Assembly: GCF_030406405.1 (NCBI RefSeq)
Contig: NZ_JAUEPL010000035.1
Location: forward strand, 1 to 64,000
DNA length: 64,000 nt
Origin: Streptomyces ficellus
GTDB taxonomy: Bacteria; Actinomycetota; Actinomycetes; Streptomycetales; Streptomycetaceae
Direction: 5' to 3'
The notes beneath the pieces are model-generated. The model saw only the letters and a list, made by a program, of their open reading frames with translations. It did no database searches and had not been told where the DNA came from. Below, piece after piece: positions 1 through 8,031 of this stretch. The position numbers were made by a program, and so were the translations under genes. Numbering within the stretch: the first letter of the stretch is position 1; every line of letters starts with the position of its first letter.

Positions 1-126
1 GTCGTGGTAGACCGGCTTCTCGTCGTAGTACAGGCCGTGGAAGGTCGGCGTGCCGGCCGGGGGCGTGGCGTACCGGCCCTGCCAGCTGTTGGTGGCGCCG
101 CCCGCGATGGCGCCCTCGGCGGACTG
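1..126 (-). pseudogene. Internal fragment of GH48 cellulase/exoglucanase
   Basis: On the minus strand, bases 126 to 1 translate without a stop into 42 residues beginning QSAEGAIAGGATNSWQGRY and ending with PAGTPTFHGLYYDEKPVYHD. This is the highly conserved internal GH48 segment (LQSAEGxIAGGATNSWxGxY...PAGTxTFYGMxY). GH48 enzymes are secreted reducing-end cellobiohydrolases. Homology stops abruptly upstream of QSAEG, where the next codons (ARSSSA) no longer resemble the family and the opposite strand becomes a lytic transglycosylase. The downstream half would lie left of the window; the upstream half is absent. The family match rests on recall of its conserved block and is strong. Whether the break is biological or an assembly join cannot be told from this sequence. 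Confidence 0.8.
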
Positions 127-937
127 GGCGGAGGAGGACCTGGCACGCAGTGCGCCCGGGTGCGGGCTGCGCTGGCAGCTGCTGGCGGCGATCGGCCAGG
201 TGGAGTCGGGGCAGGCGCGCGGCGGCCGGGTGGGGGCGGACGGTACGACCCTGACGCCGATCCTCGGGCCGCGGCTGGACGGCAACGGGTTCGCCCTGAT
301 CAGGGACACGGACGGGGGGGCGTACGACGGGGACACGGTGTACGACCGGGCGGTCGGACCCATGCAGTTCATCCCGTCCACCTGGGCCGTCTGGGGCGCG
401 GACGGCAACGGCGACGGGCGTTCCGACCCGGGCAACATCCATGACGCGGCGCTCGCGGCGGGCCGCTACCTGTGCGCGGGCGGGCGGGACCTGTCCGATC
501 CGTACGACCTGGACCGGGCGATCCTCGGCTACAACCAGTCGTCCGCCTACCTGCGTACGGTCAGGGCCTGGTTCGCCTACTTCCTCGAAGGGCACCAGGT
601 GGTGCCGGACCTCGGTGCCGAGCCCTCCTCCGCTCCGGCGCGACGTCCTGCGCCCTCGCCCTCGCCCTCACCCTCGCCTTCGGCCACCGCGTCCGAGCCC
701 GGCCGTCAGCCGGCCGGGGCGCCGTCCACGCCCGCCCCCGCGCCGTCCACGCCGGCGAAGCCGTCGAAGCAGCCGCCGGAGCCCCGTCCGTCGGACGGGG
801 CGGGCGGTTCCGGCATACCTGCGGAACCCGTTGTTCCGATTCCGGGCCCTGATGTCGTCCTCCCTGGTCCGCCGCTCGGCAACGGTACGGACTCGATGGT
901 CACCGCCCCCTCCACAAGTCCGGATACCGGGCGGTAA
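127..937 (+). pseudogene. Lytic transglycosylase, 5'-truncated
   Basis: The reading frame gives an SLT/MltB-like transglycosylase core: GCGLRWQLLAAIGQVESG with the catalytic Glu in QVESG, then ILGPRLDGNGFALIRDTDGG, then AVGPMQFIPSTWAVWGADGNG, then NQSSAYLRTVRAWFAYF. A Pro/Ser/Ala-rich C-terminal tail of about 110 residues follows. Secreted actinobacterial members carry a signal peptide and a linker before this core. Here the frame runs instead into antisense GH48 sequence and meets a stop at 8-10. GTG at 50 or ATG at 107 would be chance starts with no signal peptide. The enzyme would cleave peptidoglycan outside the membrane, but this copy probably cannot be exported. Confidence 0.75.
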
Positions 938-990
938 TGTCGCGTCCCGCCGGGCGGCTCGGGACCGGCGGTGAGCGCGAAGGGGCCCTC

Positions 991-2073
991 ATGGCTACGG
1001 ACATGTCACATGACCGGTGGCAGCGCGCGTGGAGCCACCGCGAGCAACTGCTCAAAGTGGCCCGCCGCAGATCCATGAGCGTGGAGGACGCCGAGGACGC
1101 CGTGCACGAGGCCATGCTGCGTGCCGCCGAGCACCCGCACCTCGACGACGAGCGGCTCGGCGCCTGGCTGACGACGGTGACCATGCGGCTGTGCGTCGAC
1201 CGGTACCGGCAGGTCCACCGCGAGGCGGAGGTGCGCCGCAGCCCGACCCTCATCGCGCCGGGCCCGGCGCCGGTCGACGAGGTGGTGTGCGACCGCGCCG
1301 AGGCCACGTGGCTGGCCCGGCGGAGCGGGGAGCTGCCCGCCCGGCAGGCGGAGGCGCTGTGGCTGAAGTCCGAGGACCTCGACGTCGGGCAGGTCGCCGT
1401 CAAGATGGGGCTCAGCTACCGGACCGTCGAGTCGCTGCTGGCGCGGGCCCGGCGCACGCTGCGCAACTCGCTGGCGGGCACGCTGGCGCTGGTCCTGTGG
1501 CTGTGCGGGCGGGGCCGCCCCCGCGGGGTCGGCAACGCGCAGGTGGTGGCCGCGGCGTCGACGGCCGCCACGCTCGCCGTGGCGGGGTTCGTGCTGCCGC
1601 ACGTGCAGGAGTGGGACCGGCCCGCCCCGGCCCCGGCGACCTCGGGGGCGACGCCGGGGGCGGCGTCCGGGACGGCGGACGTCCGCCCAGCCGGCCGGCC
1701 GCACCCGGTGCCGTCGCCGTCGCCCACGCGGGCGACCCCGGGCGGGCCTGCCGCCCCGGTCACGCGGGATGCGCCCGCCGCGACCGGCTCGGCGAAGCCG
1801 CTGCTGCCCCTGCCCCTGCCGCTGCCCACTCCGCCCCTTCCGGAAGTCCCGGAGGTCCCGGATCTCCCGGACGTCCCGGAGGTCCCGCCCCTCCCCGTCC
1901 CGGCCCCCTCGGCCCCGCTGACCGTGCCGGATGTCCCGGACGTCCCCGAGGTGGCGGACGTCCCCGGCCTTCCGCCTGTGCCGAAGCCGTCCCTGTCCGT
2001 ACCGGTACCTGGCACCGCCCTCCCGGCGGCTCCTTCGGCTCCCTCGGCTGCCCCGTCGCTCCCGACGCCCTGA
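991..2073 (+). CDS. ECF-type sigma factor with membrane anchor and Pro-rich tail
   Basis: A 360-residue protein. Region 2 (about residues 10-75, RRRSMSVEDAEDAVHEAMLRAAE...LGAWLTTVTMRLCVDRYRQ) and region 4 (about 110-155, LPARQAEALWLK...VAVKMGLSYRTVESLLARARRTLR) are clear. A hydrophobic stretch follows near residues 190-210 (AAASTAATLAVAGFVLPHV). About 150 Pro-rich residues come next, with repeats such as PEVPEVPDLPDVPEVPPLP. ATG 991 is chosen over the in-frame GTG 937 because an AAGGGG box lies at 980-985. The layout predicts a cytosolic sigma module, one membrane span and a tail outside the membrane, so the protein may act as its own anti-sigma anchor. It sits directly upstream of the Mce operon in the same direction, and regulation of that operon is an inference. 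Confidence 0.8.
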   Translation: MATDMSHDRWQRAWSHREQLLKVARRRSMSVEDAEDAVHEAMLRAAEHPHLDDERLGAWLTTVTMRLCVDRYRQVHREAEVRRSPTLIAPGPAPVDEVVCDRAEATWLARRSGELPARQAEALWLKSEDLDVGQVAVKMGLSYRTVESLLARARRTLRNSLAGTLALVLWLCGRGRPRGVGNAQVVAAASTAATLAVAGFVLPHVQEWDRPAPAPATSGATPGAASGTADVRPAGRPHPVPSPSPTRATPGGPAAPVTRDAPAATGSAKPLLPLPLPLPTPPLPEVPEVPDLPDVPEVPPLPVPAPSAPLTVPDVPDVPEVADVPGLPPVPKPSLSVPVPGTALPAAPSAPSAAPSLPTP

Positions 2074-2269
2074 CGCCGGCGCCCCCGGCCCCCCGCCCGC
2101 CGCCCCGCCGGTACGCCGGGTGCGGGGGCCGCGGCCCGCACAGACCTGTTCCGTTCCCGTTCGCCGCCCGTTCCGCGCCCGTAAAAAAATTCGACTCGTC
2201 GCGACGGACGGCCCGCCCCTCCCCGTAGAGCAGATGACGGAGCTGCTCCACGGCCGAAGGGTGAACCGG

Positions 2270-3181
2270 ATGGGTGTCGAGATCTGTGTGGAAGGGCTGA
2301 CCAAGTCCTTCGGTCACCAGGTCATCTGGCAGGACGTCTCACTGACGCTGCCCGCCGGGGAGATCTCGGTCATGCTCGGCCCTTCGGGCACGGGCAAGTC
2401 GGTGTTCCTCAAGACGCTCGTCGGGCTGCTCAAACCGGAGCGCGGCTCGATCCGGATCGCGGGGCAGGACATCACCCGGCTGCGCGAGCACGACCTGTAC
2501 GAGGTGCGCAAGCTGTTCGGCGTCCTGTTCCAGGACGGCGCGCTGTTCGGGTCGATGAACCTGTACGACAACATCGCCTTCCCGCTGCGCGAGCACACGC
2601 GCAAGCCGGAGAGCGAGGTCAGGAAGATCGTCCTGGAGAAGATGGACATGGTCGGCCTGATCGGCGCCGAGGAGAAGCTCCCCGGCGAGATATCCGGCGG
2701 AATGCGCAAACGGGCCGGGCTGGCGCGGGCGCTGGTCCTCGACCCGGAGATCATCCTGTTCGACGAGCCGGACTCGGGGCTGGACCCGGTGCGGGTGGCG
2801 TACCTCAACCAGCTCATCGTGGATCTGAACGCGCAGATCGACGCGACCTTCCTGATCGTCACCCACGACATCGCCTCGGCCCGCCAGGTCCCGGACAACA
2901 TCGGGCTGCTGTTCCGCCGCGAGCTGGTGATGTTCGGGCCCCGGGAGAAGCTGCTGACCAGCGACGAGCCGGTGGTACGCCAGTTCCTCAACGGCCGGAT
3001 GCAGGGCCCCATCGGCATGGCGGAGGAGAAGGACGCCGCCCAGGTCGAGCAGGAACTGGCCCAGATCGACGACAGTGCCGCCGCTCCCGCCATGACCCCC
3101 CGCCTCCTGCCCGGCTCCGGCATCACCCGGCCGCCGCGCTGGCAGACGATCGCCGAGCGCGAGAGGGAGCTGCACGCATGA
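2270..3181 (+). CDS. Mce/Mla-type ABC transporter ATPase (MceG/MlaF-like)
   Basis: A 303-residue cytosolic ATPase that would power the Mce lipid importer encoded just downstream. Walker A is GPSGTGKS (residues 37-44), the signature is ISGGMRKRAGLARAL (from about 141) and Walker B is IILFDEP (161-167). The ISGGMRKR form is characteristic of the MlaF/MceG family, unlike the usual LSGGQ. A family-typical C-terminal extension of about 60 residues follows the ATPase fold. ATG 2270 is preferred, with GAAGG 9 bases upstream; GTG 2261 and ATG 2234 are in-frame alternatives. The stop overlaps the next start by 4 bp (ATGA), so translation is probably coupled. Confidence 0.9.
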   Translation: MGVEICVEGLTKSFGHQVIWQDVSLTLPAGEISVMLGPSGTGKSVFLKTLVGLLKPERGSIRIAGQDITRLREHDLYEVRKLFGVLFQDGALFGSMNLYDNIAFPLREHTRKPESEVRKIVLEKMDMVGLIGAEEKLPGEISGGMRKRAGLARALVLDPEIILFDEPDSGLDPVRVAYLNQLIVDLNAQIDATFLIVTHDIASARQVPDNIGLLFRRELVMFGPREKLLTSDEPVVRQFLNGRMQGPIGMAEEKDAAQVEQELAQIDDSAAAPAMTPRLLPGSGITRPPRWQTIAERERELHA

Positions 3182-3948
3182 GCCTTTCCCCCATCGGCGC
3201 CCTGCGGCACTCGGGCAGCCTGTTCGCGATGGCCCTGGACGTGGTGCGCACGCTCCCCCGGCGGCCCTTCCAGGTGCGCGAGTTCATCCAGCAGGCGTGG
3301 TTCATCGCGAGCGTCACGATCCTGCCGACCGCCCTGGTCTCGATTCCCTTCGGCGCGGTCATCGCCCTGCAGATCGGCAGCCTGACCCGGCAGCTGGGCG
3401 CCCAGTCGTTCTCGGGCGCCGCCTCGGTCCTGGCCGTGCTGCGCGAGGCGTCGCCGATCGTGACGGCGCTGCTGATCGCCGGCGCGGGCGGCACCGCGAT
3501 CTGCGCGGACCTCGGGGCGCGCAAGATCCGCGAGGAGATCGACGCGATGCAGGTGCTGGGCATCGACCCGATCCACCGGCTGGTCGTGCCGAGGGTCCTG
3601 GCCTCGATGGTCGTGGCCGTGCTGCTGAACGGGCTGGTCTCGGTGGTGGGCGTGGCCGGTGGTTACTTCTTCAACGTCGTGCTCCAGAACGGCACTCCCG
3701 GCGCGTATCTCGCCTCCTTCACCTCCCTGGCCCAGCTCTCCGACCTGTGGGCGGCGGAACTGAAGGCCCTGGTCTTCGGCGCGATCTCGGCGATCGTCGC
3801 CTCGTACAAGGGGCTGACGGCGAAGGGCGGGCCCAAGGGCGTGGGCGACGCCGTGAACCAGTCCGTGGTGATCACCTTCATGTTGCTGTTCGTGACGAAC
3901 TTCGTGATGACCGCCGTGTACTTCCAAGTCGTTCCGCAGAAGGGTTGA
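3178..3948 (+). CDS. MlaE/YrbE-type permease, first subunit
   Basis: A 256-residue inner-membrane permease of the MlaE/YrbE family, which forms the transmembrane channel of Mce systems. Several long hydrophobic helices are visible. Family signatures include the segment ending AVLREASPIVTALLIAGAGG and LGARKIREEIDAMQVLGIDP, the EExDAMxVLGIDP coupling element that contacts the ATPase. It overlaps the ATPase gene by 4 bp and precedes the second permease by 2 bp. Actinobacterial Mce operons always carry two such genes (YrbEA and YrbEB), so this is the A-type by position. Confidence 0.93.
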   Translation: MSLSPIGALRHSGSLFAMALDVVRTLPRRPFQVREFIQQAWFIASVTILPTALVSIPFGAVIALQIGSLTRQLGAQSFSGAASVLAVLREASPIVTALLIAGAGGTAICADLGARKIREEIDAMQVLGIDPIHRLVVPRVLASMVVAVLLNGLVSVVGVAGGYFFNVVLQNGTPGAYLASFTSLAQLSDLWAAELKALVFGAISAIVASYKGLTAKGGPKGVGDAVNQSVVITFMLLFVTNFVMTAVYFQVVPQKG

Positions 3949-3950
3949 GC

Positions 3951-4757
3951 ATGGCTGCCCTGTTGCAGCGCCTGGAGGAGCTGGGCGCCCAACTCGTCTT
4001 CTACGGCCGCTCGCTGGCCTGGACCGGCCGCACACTGCGCCGCTACAAGAAGGAGACCCTCCGCCTGCTGGCCGAGGTGAGCTTCGGCCGCGGCGCGCTC
4101 GCGGTGGTCGGCGGCACGGTCGGGGTGATCGCGTTCCTGTCGTTCTTCACCGGCACGGAGGTCGGCCTCCAGGGGTACGCGGCGCTCAACCAGCTCGGTA
4201 CGTCGAACTTCGTCGCGTTCCTCTCCGCGTACTTCAACACCCGCGAGATCGCGCCCCTGGTGGCCGGGCTCGCGCTGTCCGCGACGGTCGGGGCCGGGTT
4301 CACGGCGCAGCTCGGCGCGATGCGGATCAGCGAGGAGACCGACGCCCTGGAGGTCATGGGTGTCCCGTCGCTGCCGTTCCTGGTCACCACCCGGATGATC
4401 GCCGGTTTCGTGGCGGTGATCCCGCTGTACGTGGTGGGGCTGCTGTCCTCGTACTTCGCCGCCCGGACCATCACCACCGGCTACTACGGGCAGTCGGCGG
4501 GCACCTACGACCACTACTTCCAGCAGTACCTGCCGCCGGTGGACGTGCTGTGGTCGTTCGGCAAGGTGATCGTCTTCGCGATCGTGATCATCCTGGTGCA
4601 CTGCTACTACGGCTACTACGCGAGCGGCGGCCCGGCGGGCGTCGGGGTCGCGGTGGGCCGTGCCGTGCGGACCTCGATCGTCTCCATCAACGTCCTGGAC
4701 TTCTTCCTCAGCCTGGCGATCTGGGGCGCCAGCACGACCGTACGGATTGCGGGGTAG
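3951..4757 (+). CDS. MlaE/YrbE-type permease, second subunit
   Basis: A 268-residue second YrbE permease. It begins MAALLQRLEELGAQLVFYGR, followed by hydrophobic helices and the motif FTAQLGAMRISEETDALEVMGV, the same coupling element as in its partner (EExDALEVMGV). The N-terminus is amphipathic and longer than in YrbEA, as is usual for the B-type. It starts 2 bp after the first permease and ends 6 bp before the first mce gene, so it is in the same transcript. It is expected to form a heterodimeric channel with the preceding product. Confidence 0.93.
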   Translation: MAALLQRLEELGAQLVFYGRSLAWTGRTLRRYKKETLRLLAEVSFGRGALAVVGGTVGVIAFLSFFTGTEVGLQGYAALNQLGTSNFVAFLSAYFNTREIAPLVAGLALSATVGAGFTAQLGAMRISEETDALEVMGVPSLPFLVTTRMIAGFVAVIPLYVVGLLSSYFAARTITTGYYGQSAGTYDHYFQQYLPPVDVLWSFGKVIVFAIVIILVHCYYGYYASGGPAGVGVAVGRAVRTSIVSINVLDFFLSLAIWGASTTVRIAG

Positions 4758-4763
4758 GGGCCG

Positions 4764-6008
4764 ATGCGCATGCCTGTGAAACTGCGGCTGTACGGGGTGG
4801 TCTTCATCGCCGTCCTCGCCCTGCTGCTGTCGCTGTCCGTCGCCGTCTACCAGCAGGTGTTCACCCCCGTCGTACGGATCACGCTGGAGGCCGGCACGCT
4901 CGGCAACCAGCTGGAGCCGCGCGCCGACGTCAAGCTGCGCGGGCTGCTGGTGGGCGAGGTGCGCACGGTGCGGGCGGACGGCGAGAAGGCGACGCTCGAC
5001 ATCGCGCTCAACCCGGAGCACGTCTCGCACATCCCGGCCGACGTGCGGGCCCGGCTGCTGCCCAAGACGCTGTTCGGCGAGAAGTACGTGGACCTCGTCG
5101 CGCCCGCCGGGTCGTCGGCGCGGCACATCCGCGCCGGGGACGTCATCACCCAGGACCGCACCACGGTCGGCATGGAGGTTCAGCAGCTGATGAACGACCT
5201 GCTGCCGCTGCTGCGCACCGTGAAGCCCGCCGAACTCAACGCCACCCTCTCCGCGTTCGCCACCGCCCTGGAGGGCCGCGGCGACCGGATCGGCGACAAC
5301 CTCGTCCGCGTCGAGGACTATCTGAGCAAGCTCAACCCCCACATGCCGTCCATCAAGGAGAACATCTCGCGGTTCGCCGATGTGGCCGAGGTGTACGGGG
5401 ACGCCGCCCCCGACTTGATGAGGATTCTGCGCAACACCATCACCACCAGCCGCACCATCGTCGAGAAGCAGGACCAATTGGCCGCCCTGTTCACCTCCAC
5501 GGCCACCGTCGCGGACACCGCGGACGGGTTCCTGGCCGAGAACGGCGAACGGCTCATCACCCTGGGCCGCGTCTCCCGCCCCACGCTGGCGCTGTTCGCC
5601 CGGTACGCGCCGGAGTACCCGTGTCTGCTCGAAGGTCTGGTGAGGCAGGAGAAAGCGGCGGAAGAGACCTTCAGAGGCGGAAAGATGCGCATCACCCTGG
5701 AAAACGTCCGCCCCCGCCCCGCCTACCAGCCGGGCGAGGAACCGCGCTACGGGGAGCGGTCGGGCCCGAACTGCAGAGGGCTGCCCCACCCCGGCGTCCC
5801 GGCGGGCCACACCAAGCTGAACGACGGCACGCGCGACGTGGTGCCCGGGCAGCCGGCGGCCCACCAGTCCTCCGCGACGGCGGCCGAGCAGCGCGCCGTG
5901 GGCTCGCTCGTCGCGCCCGTCATGGGCGTGCCGGCCGATGAGGTACCGGCGGTGGCGACGCTGCTGTTCGGCCCGATGGCCCGCGGGACGGCGGTGAGCG
6001 TCGCATGA
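4764..6008 (+). CDS. MCE family protein, position 1 (MceA-like)
   Basis: A 414-residue Mce protein with an N-terminal anchor (LYGVVFIAVLALLLSLSVAV, about residues 9-28). The MCE domain follows: VVRITLEAGTLGNQLEPRADVKLRGLLVGEVRTV to LPKTLFGEKYVDLVAP. A long helical region then extends to about residue 300 (QQLMNDLLPLLRTVKPAELNATLSAFATALEGRGDRI and onward). Six different Mce proteins are expected to assemble a ring-and-needle outside the membrane that carries lipid to the permease. The C-terminal ~100 residues are low complexity. The stop overlaps the next ATG by 4 bp. Confidence 0.9.
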   Translation: MRMPVKLRLYGVVFIAVLALLLSLSVAVYQQVFTPVVRITLEAGTLGNQLEPRADVKLRGLLVGEVRTVRADGEKATLDIALNPEHVSHIPADVRARLLPKTLFGEKYVDLVAPAGSSARHIRAGDVITQDRTTVGMEVQQLMNDLLPLLRTVKPAELNATLSAFATALEGRGDRIGDNLVRVEDYLSKLNPHMPSIKENISRFADVAEVYGDAAPDLMRILRNTITTSRTIVEKQDQLAALFTSTATVADTADGFLAENGERLITLGRVSRPTLALFARYAPEYPCLLEGLVRQEKAAEETFRGGKMRITLENVRPRPAYQPGEEPRYGERSGPNCRGLPHPGVPAGHTKLNDGTRDVVPGQPAAHQSSATAAEQRAVGSLVAPVMGVPADEVPAVATLLFGPMARGTAVSVA

Positions 6009-7042
6009 GCCGTGTGCGGAGCGCCCGGAGCACCGCGGCGCCGCTGGCCAAGTTCAGCCTCTTCGCGGTGGTGACGATCCTCGCCACCACCCTGCTCGCG
6101 GCGACCATCGTCAGCATCTCGTTCACCCCCGAGGACACCTACAAGGCCGTGTTCAGCGATGTCACCAGCCTGGAGGAGGGCGACGATATCCGGGTGGCGG
6201 GCGTGCGGGTCGGCGAGGTGGAGCACATCGCCATCAAGGACCGGACGCTGGCCGAGGTCACCTTCACCGTCAGCCGCGACCGTCCGCTGCTCGCCACCAC
6301 CGGCGCCGTCATCCGCTACCGCAGCCTGGTCGGCCAGCGCTACATCGCGCTGACGGAAGGCGCGGGCGATGGCACCAGGCTGCCCCCGGGCGGCACGATC
6401 CCCCTGTCGCGCACCCAGCCGGCGCTGGACCTGAACGCGTTGCTGAACGGGTTCAAGCCGCTGTTCGCCGCGCTCAGCCCGAAGGACGTCAACCAGCTCG
6501 CCACCGAGATCATCAAGACGCTCCAGGGCGAGGGCGGCACGGTGAACAGCCTCCTGGCGCACACGGCGTCGCTGACGACCACGCTCGCCGACCGTGACCA
6601 GCTCATCGGCTCGGTGATCGACAACCTGAACACGGTGCTGGCGACGCTGGACAAGCGCGGCGCCCGCTTCTCGGGGCTGATCCAGCAGCTCCAGCGGGTG
6701 ATCTCGGGCCTGTCGGCCGACCGCAAACCCATCGGGGAGTCACTGGTGAACATCGGCAACCTGACGGCGGCCACCTCGGGCCTGCTGGAGGACGCCCGGC
6801 CGCCGCTGAAGGCCGACATCGCCGAGCTGACCGAGCTGACCGGAACGCTGAACGAGAACGAGAAAACCGTGGAGGGCGTGCTGAAGCGGCTGCCGAACAA
6901 GCTCAACAAGTTGACGCGGACCGCCTCGTACGGCTCCTGGTTCAACTTCTACCTCTGCGACTTCGACGGCCGGATCGTGCTGCCGAAGACCAGGGAAGTC
7001 CTCACCCCCGAGCTCCACGTCGCCCGGGCGAGGTGTGCATGA
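6005..7042 (+). CDS. MCE family protein, position 2 (MceB-like)
   Basis: A 345-residue Mce protein. The anchor helix is near residues 17-40 (FSLFAVVTILATTLLAATIV), and the MCE domain runs from YKAVFSDVTSLEEGDDIRVAGVRVGEVEHI to YRSLVGQRYIALTEG. An extended helical domain with periodic Leu/Asn follows. It ends in FNFYLCDFDGRIVLP, similar to the conserved C-terminal block of MceB-type subunits. It overlaps both neighbours by 4 bp. The substrate cannot be read from sequence; Streptomyces Mce systems are linked to sterol or lipid uptake. Confidence 0.9.
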   Translation: MSRVRSARSTAAPLAKFSLFAVVTILATTLLAATIVSISFTPEDTYKAVFSDVTSLEEGDDIRVAGVRVGEVEHIAIKDRTLAEVTFTVSRDRPLLATTGAVIRYRSLVGQRYIALTEGAGDGTRLPPGGTIPLSRTQPALDLNALLNGFKPLFAALSPKDVNQLATEIIKTLQGEGGTVNSLLAHTASLTTTLADRDQLIGSVIDNLNTVLATLDKRGARFSGLIQQLQRVISGLSADRKPIGESLVNIGNLTAATSGLLEDARPPLKADIAELTELTGTLNENEKTVEGVLKRLPNKLNKLTRTASYGSWFNFYLCDFDGRIVLPKTREVLTPELHVARARCA

Positions 7043-8031
7043 AGACCCGCATGATCCCCTTCCGTGACCGCAACCCCGTCACCATCGGCGCCGTCGGCAT
7101 CACCGCGCTCGCGCTGCTGACGGCCGCCGCGTTCAACGCCGACAGCCTGCCGCTGATCGGCGACGGCGACACGTACAGCGCCGCGTTCTCCGAGGCGGGC
7201 GGGCTCAAGCCCGGCGACGAGGTGCGGATCGCCGGGGTGAAGGTCGGCAAGGTCGACGAGGTGGACCTGGCCGGGGACCACGTCAAGGTGGTCTTCCGGG
7301 TCAAGGGCGATCCGGCGTTCGGGTCCAAGACGGGCGCGGCCATCCGCATCAAGACGATCCTGGGCGCCAAGTACCTGGCACTGGAGCCCAAGGGGCCGGG
7401 GCAGTTGGAGCCGGGCAGCGAGATCCCGCTGAACCGGACGACACCCGCGTACGACGTCGTGACGGCCTTCAGCGACCTGACCACCACGACGGAACAGGTC
7501 GACACCGAGCAGCTGGCGGCCGCCCTCGACACCATCTCCACCACCTTCAAGGACTCTCCCGCCGAGGTACGGGCCTCCATCCAGGGCCTGTCGAGGATCT
7601 CCCGCACGGTCGCCTCCCGCGACGAGGCGCTGCGGGAGCTGCTGAGCCACGCGAAGGGCGTCAGCGGCGTGCTGGCCGAGCGCTCGGGCGAGTTCCAGGC
7701 GCTGGTCAAGGACGGCGACAAGCTGTTCACGGAGATCTCCCACCGGCGGGCGGCGATCCACGCCCTGCTCAAGACCTCCGCCGCACTCGGCATCCAGCTG
7801 TCCGGCCTGGTGAAGGACAACGAGAAGGAGATCGGCCCGGCGCTCAAGGGCCTGAACCAGGTGGTGGCGATGCTCGAACGCAACCAGGCGAGCCTGGACC
7901 GCTCCATCAAGCTGATGGCGCCTTACGTCCGGGTCTTCACCAACACCCTCGGCAACGGCCGCTGGTTCGACAGCTACATCCAGAACATGGTCGCCGCTCC
8001 GGTGGTCCCGCGCACGGGAGGTACGTCATGA
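7039..8031 (+). CDS. MCE family protein, position 3 (MceC-like)
   Basis: A 330-residue Mce protein starting at ATG 7039, which overlaps the upstream stop as ATGA. GTG 7033 is in frame but less likely. The anchor helix is TIGAVGITALALLTAAAF, and the MCE domain is YSAAFSEAGGLKPGDEVRIAGVKVGKVDEV to RIKTILGAKYLALEP. A long helical region follows, ending FDSYIQNMVAAPVVP. It is part of the uninterrupted 4-bp-overlap series of six mce cistrons, so the proteins are likely made in balanced amounts. Confidence 0.9.
   Translation: MKTRMIPFRDRNPVTIGAVGITALALLTAAAFNADSLPLIGDGDTYSAAFSEAGGLKPGDEVRIAGVKVGKVDEVDLAGDHVKVVFRVKGDPAFGSKTGAAIRIKTILGAKYLALEPKGPGQLEPGSEIPLNRTTPAYDVVTAFSDLTTTTEQVDTEQLAAALDTISTTFKDSPAEVRASIQGLSRISRTVASRDEALRELLSHAKGVSGVLAERSGEFQALVKDGDKLFTEISHRRAAIHALLKTSAALGIQLSGLVKDNEKEIGPALKGLNQVVAMLERNQASLDRSIKLMAPYVRVFTNTLGNGRWFDSYIQNMVAAPVVPRTGGTS

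Noticed and set aside
1006..2304. Long minus-strand open frame of over 400 codons opposite the sigma gene
   Set aside because: It is Arg/Gly-rich with the composition of an antisense frame in GC-rich DNA and has no domain; the plus strand encodes clear sigma regions.
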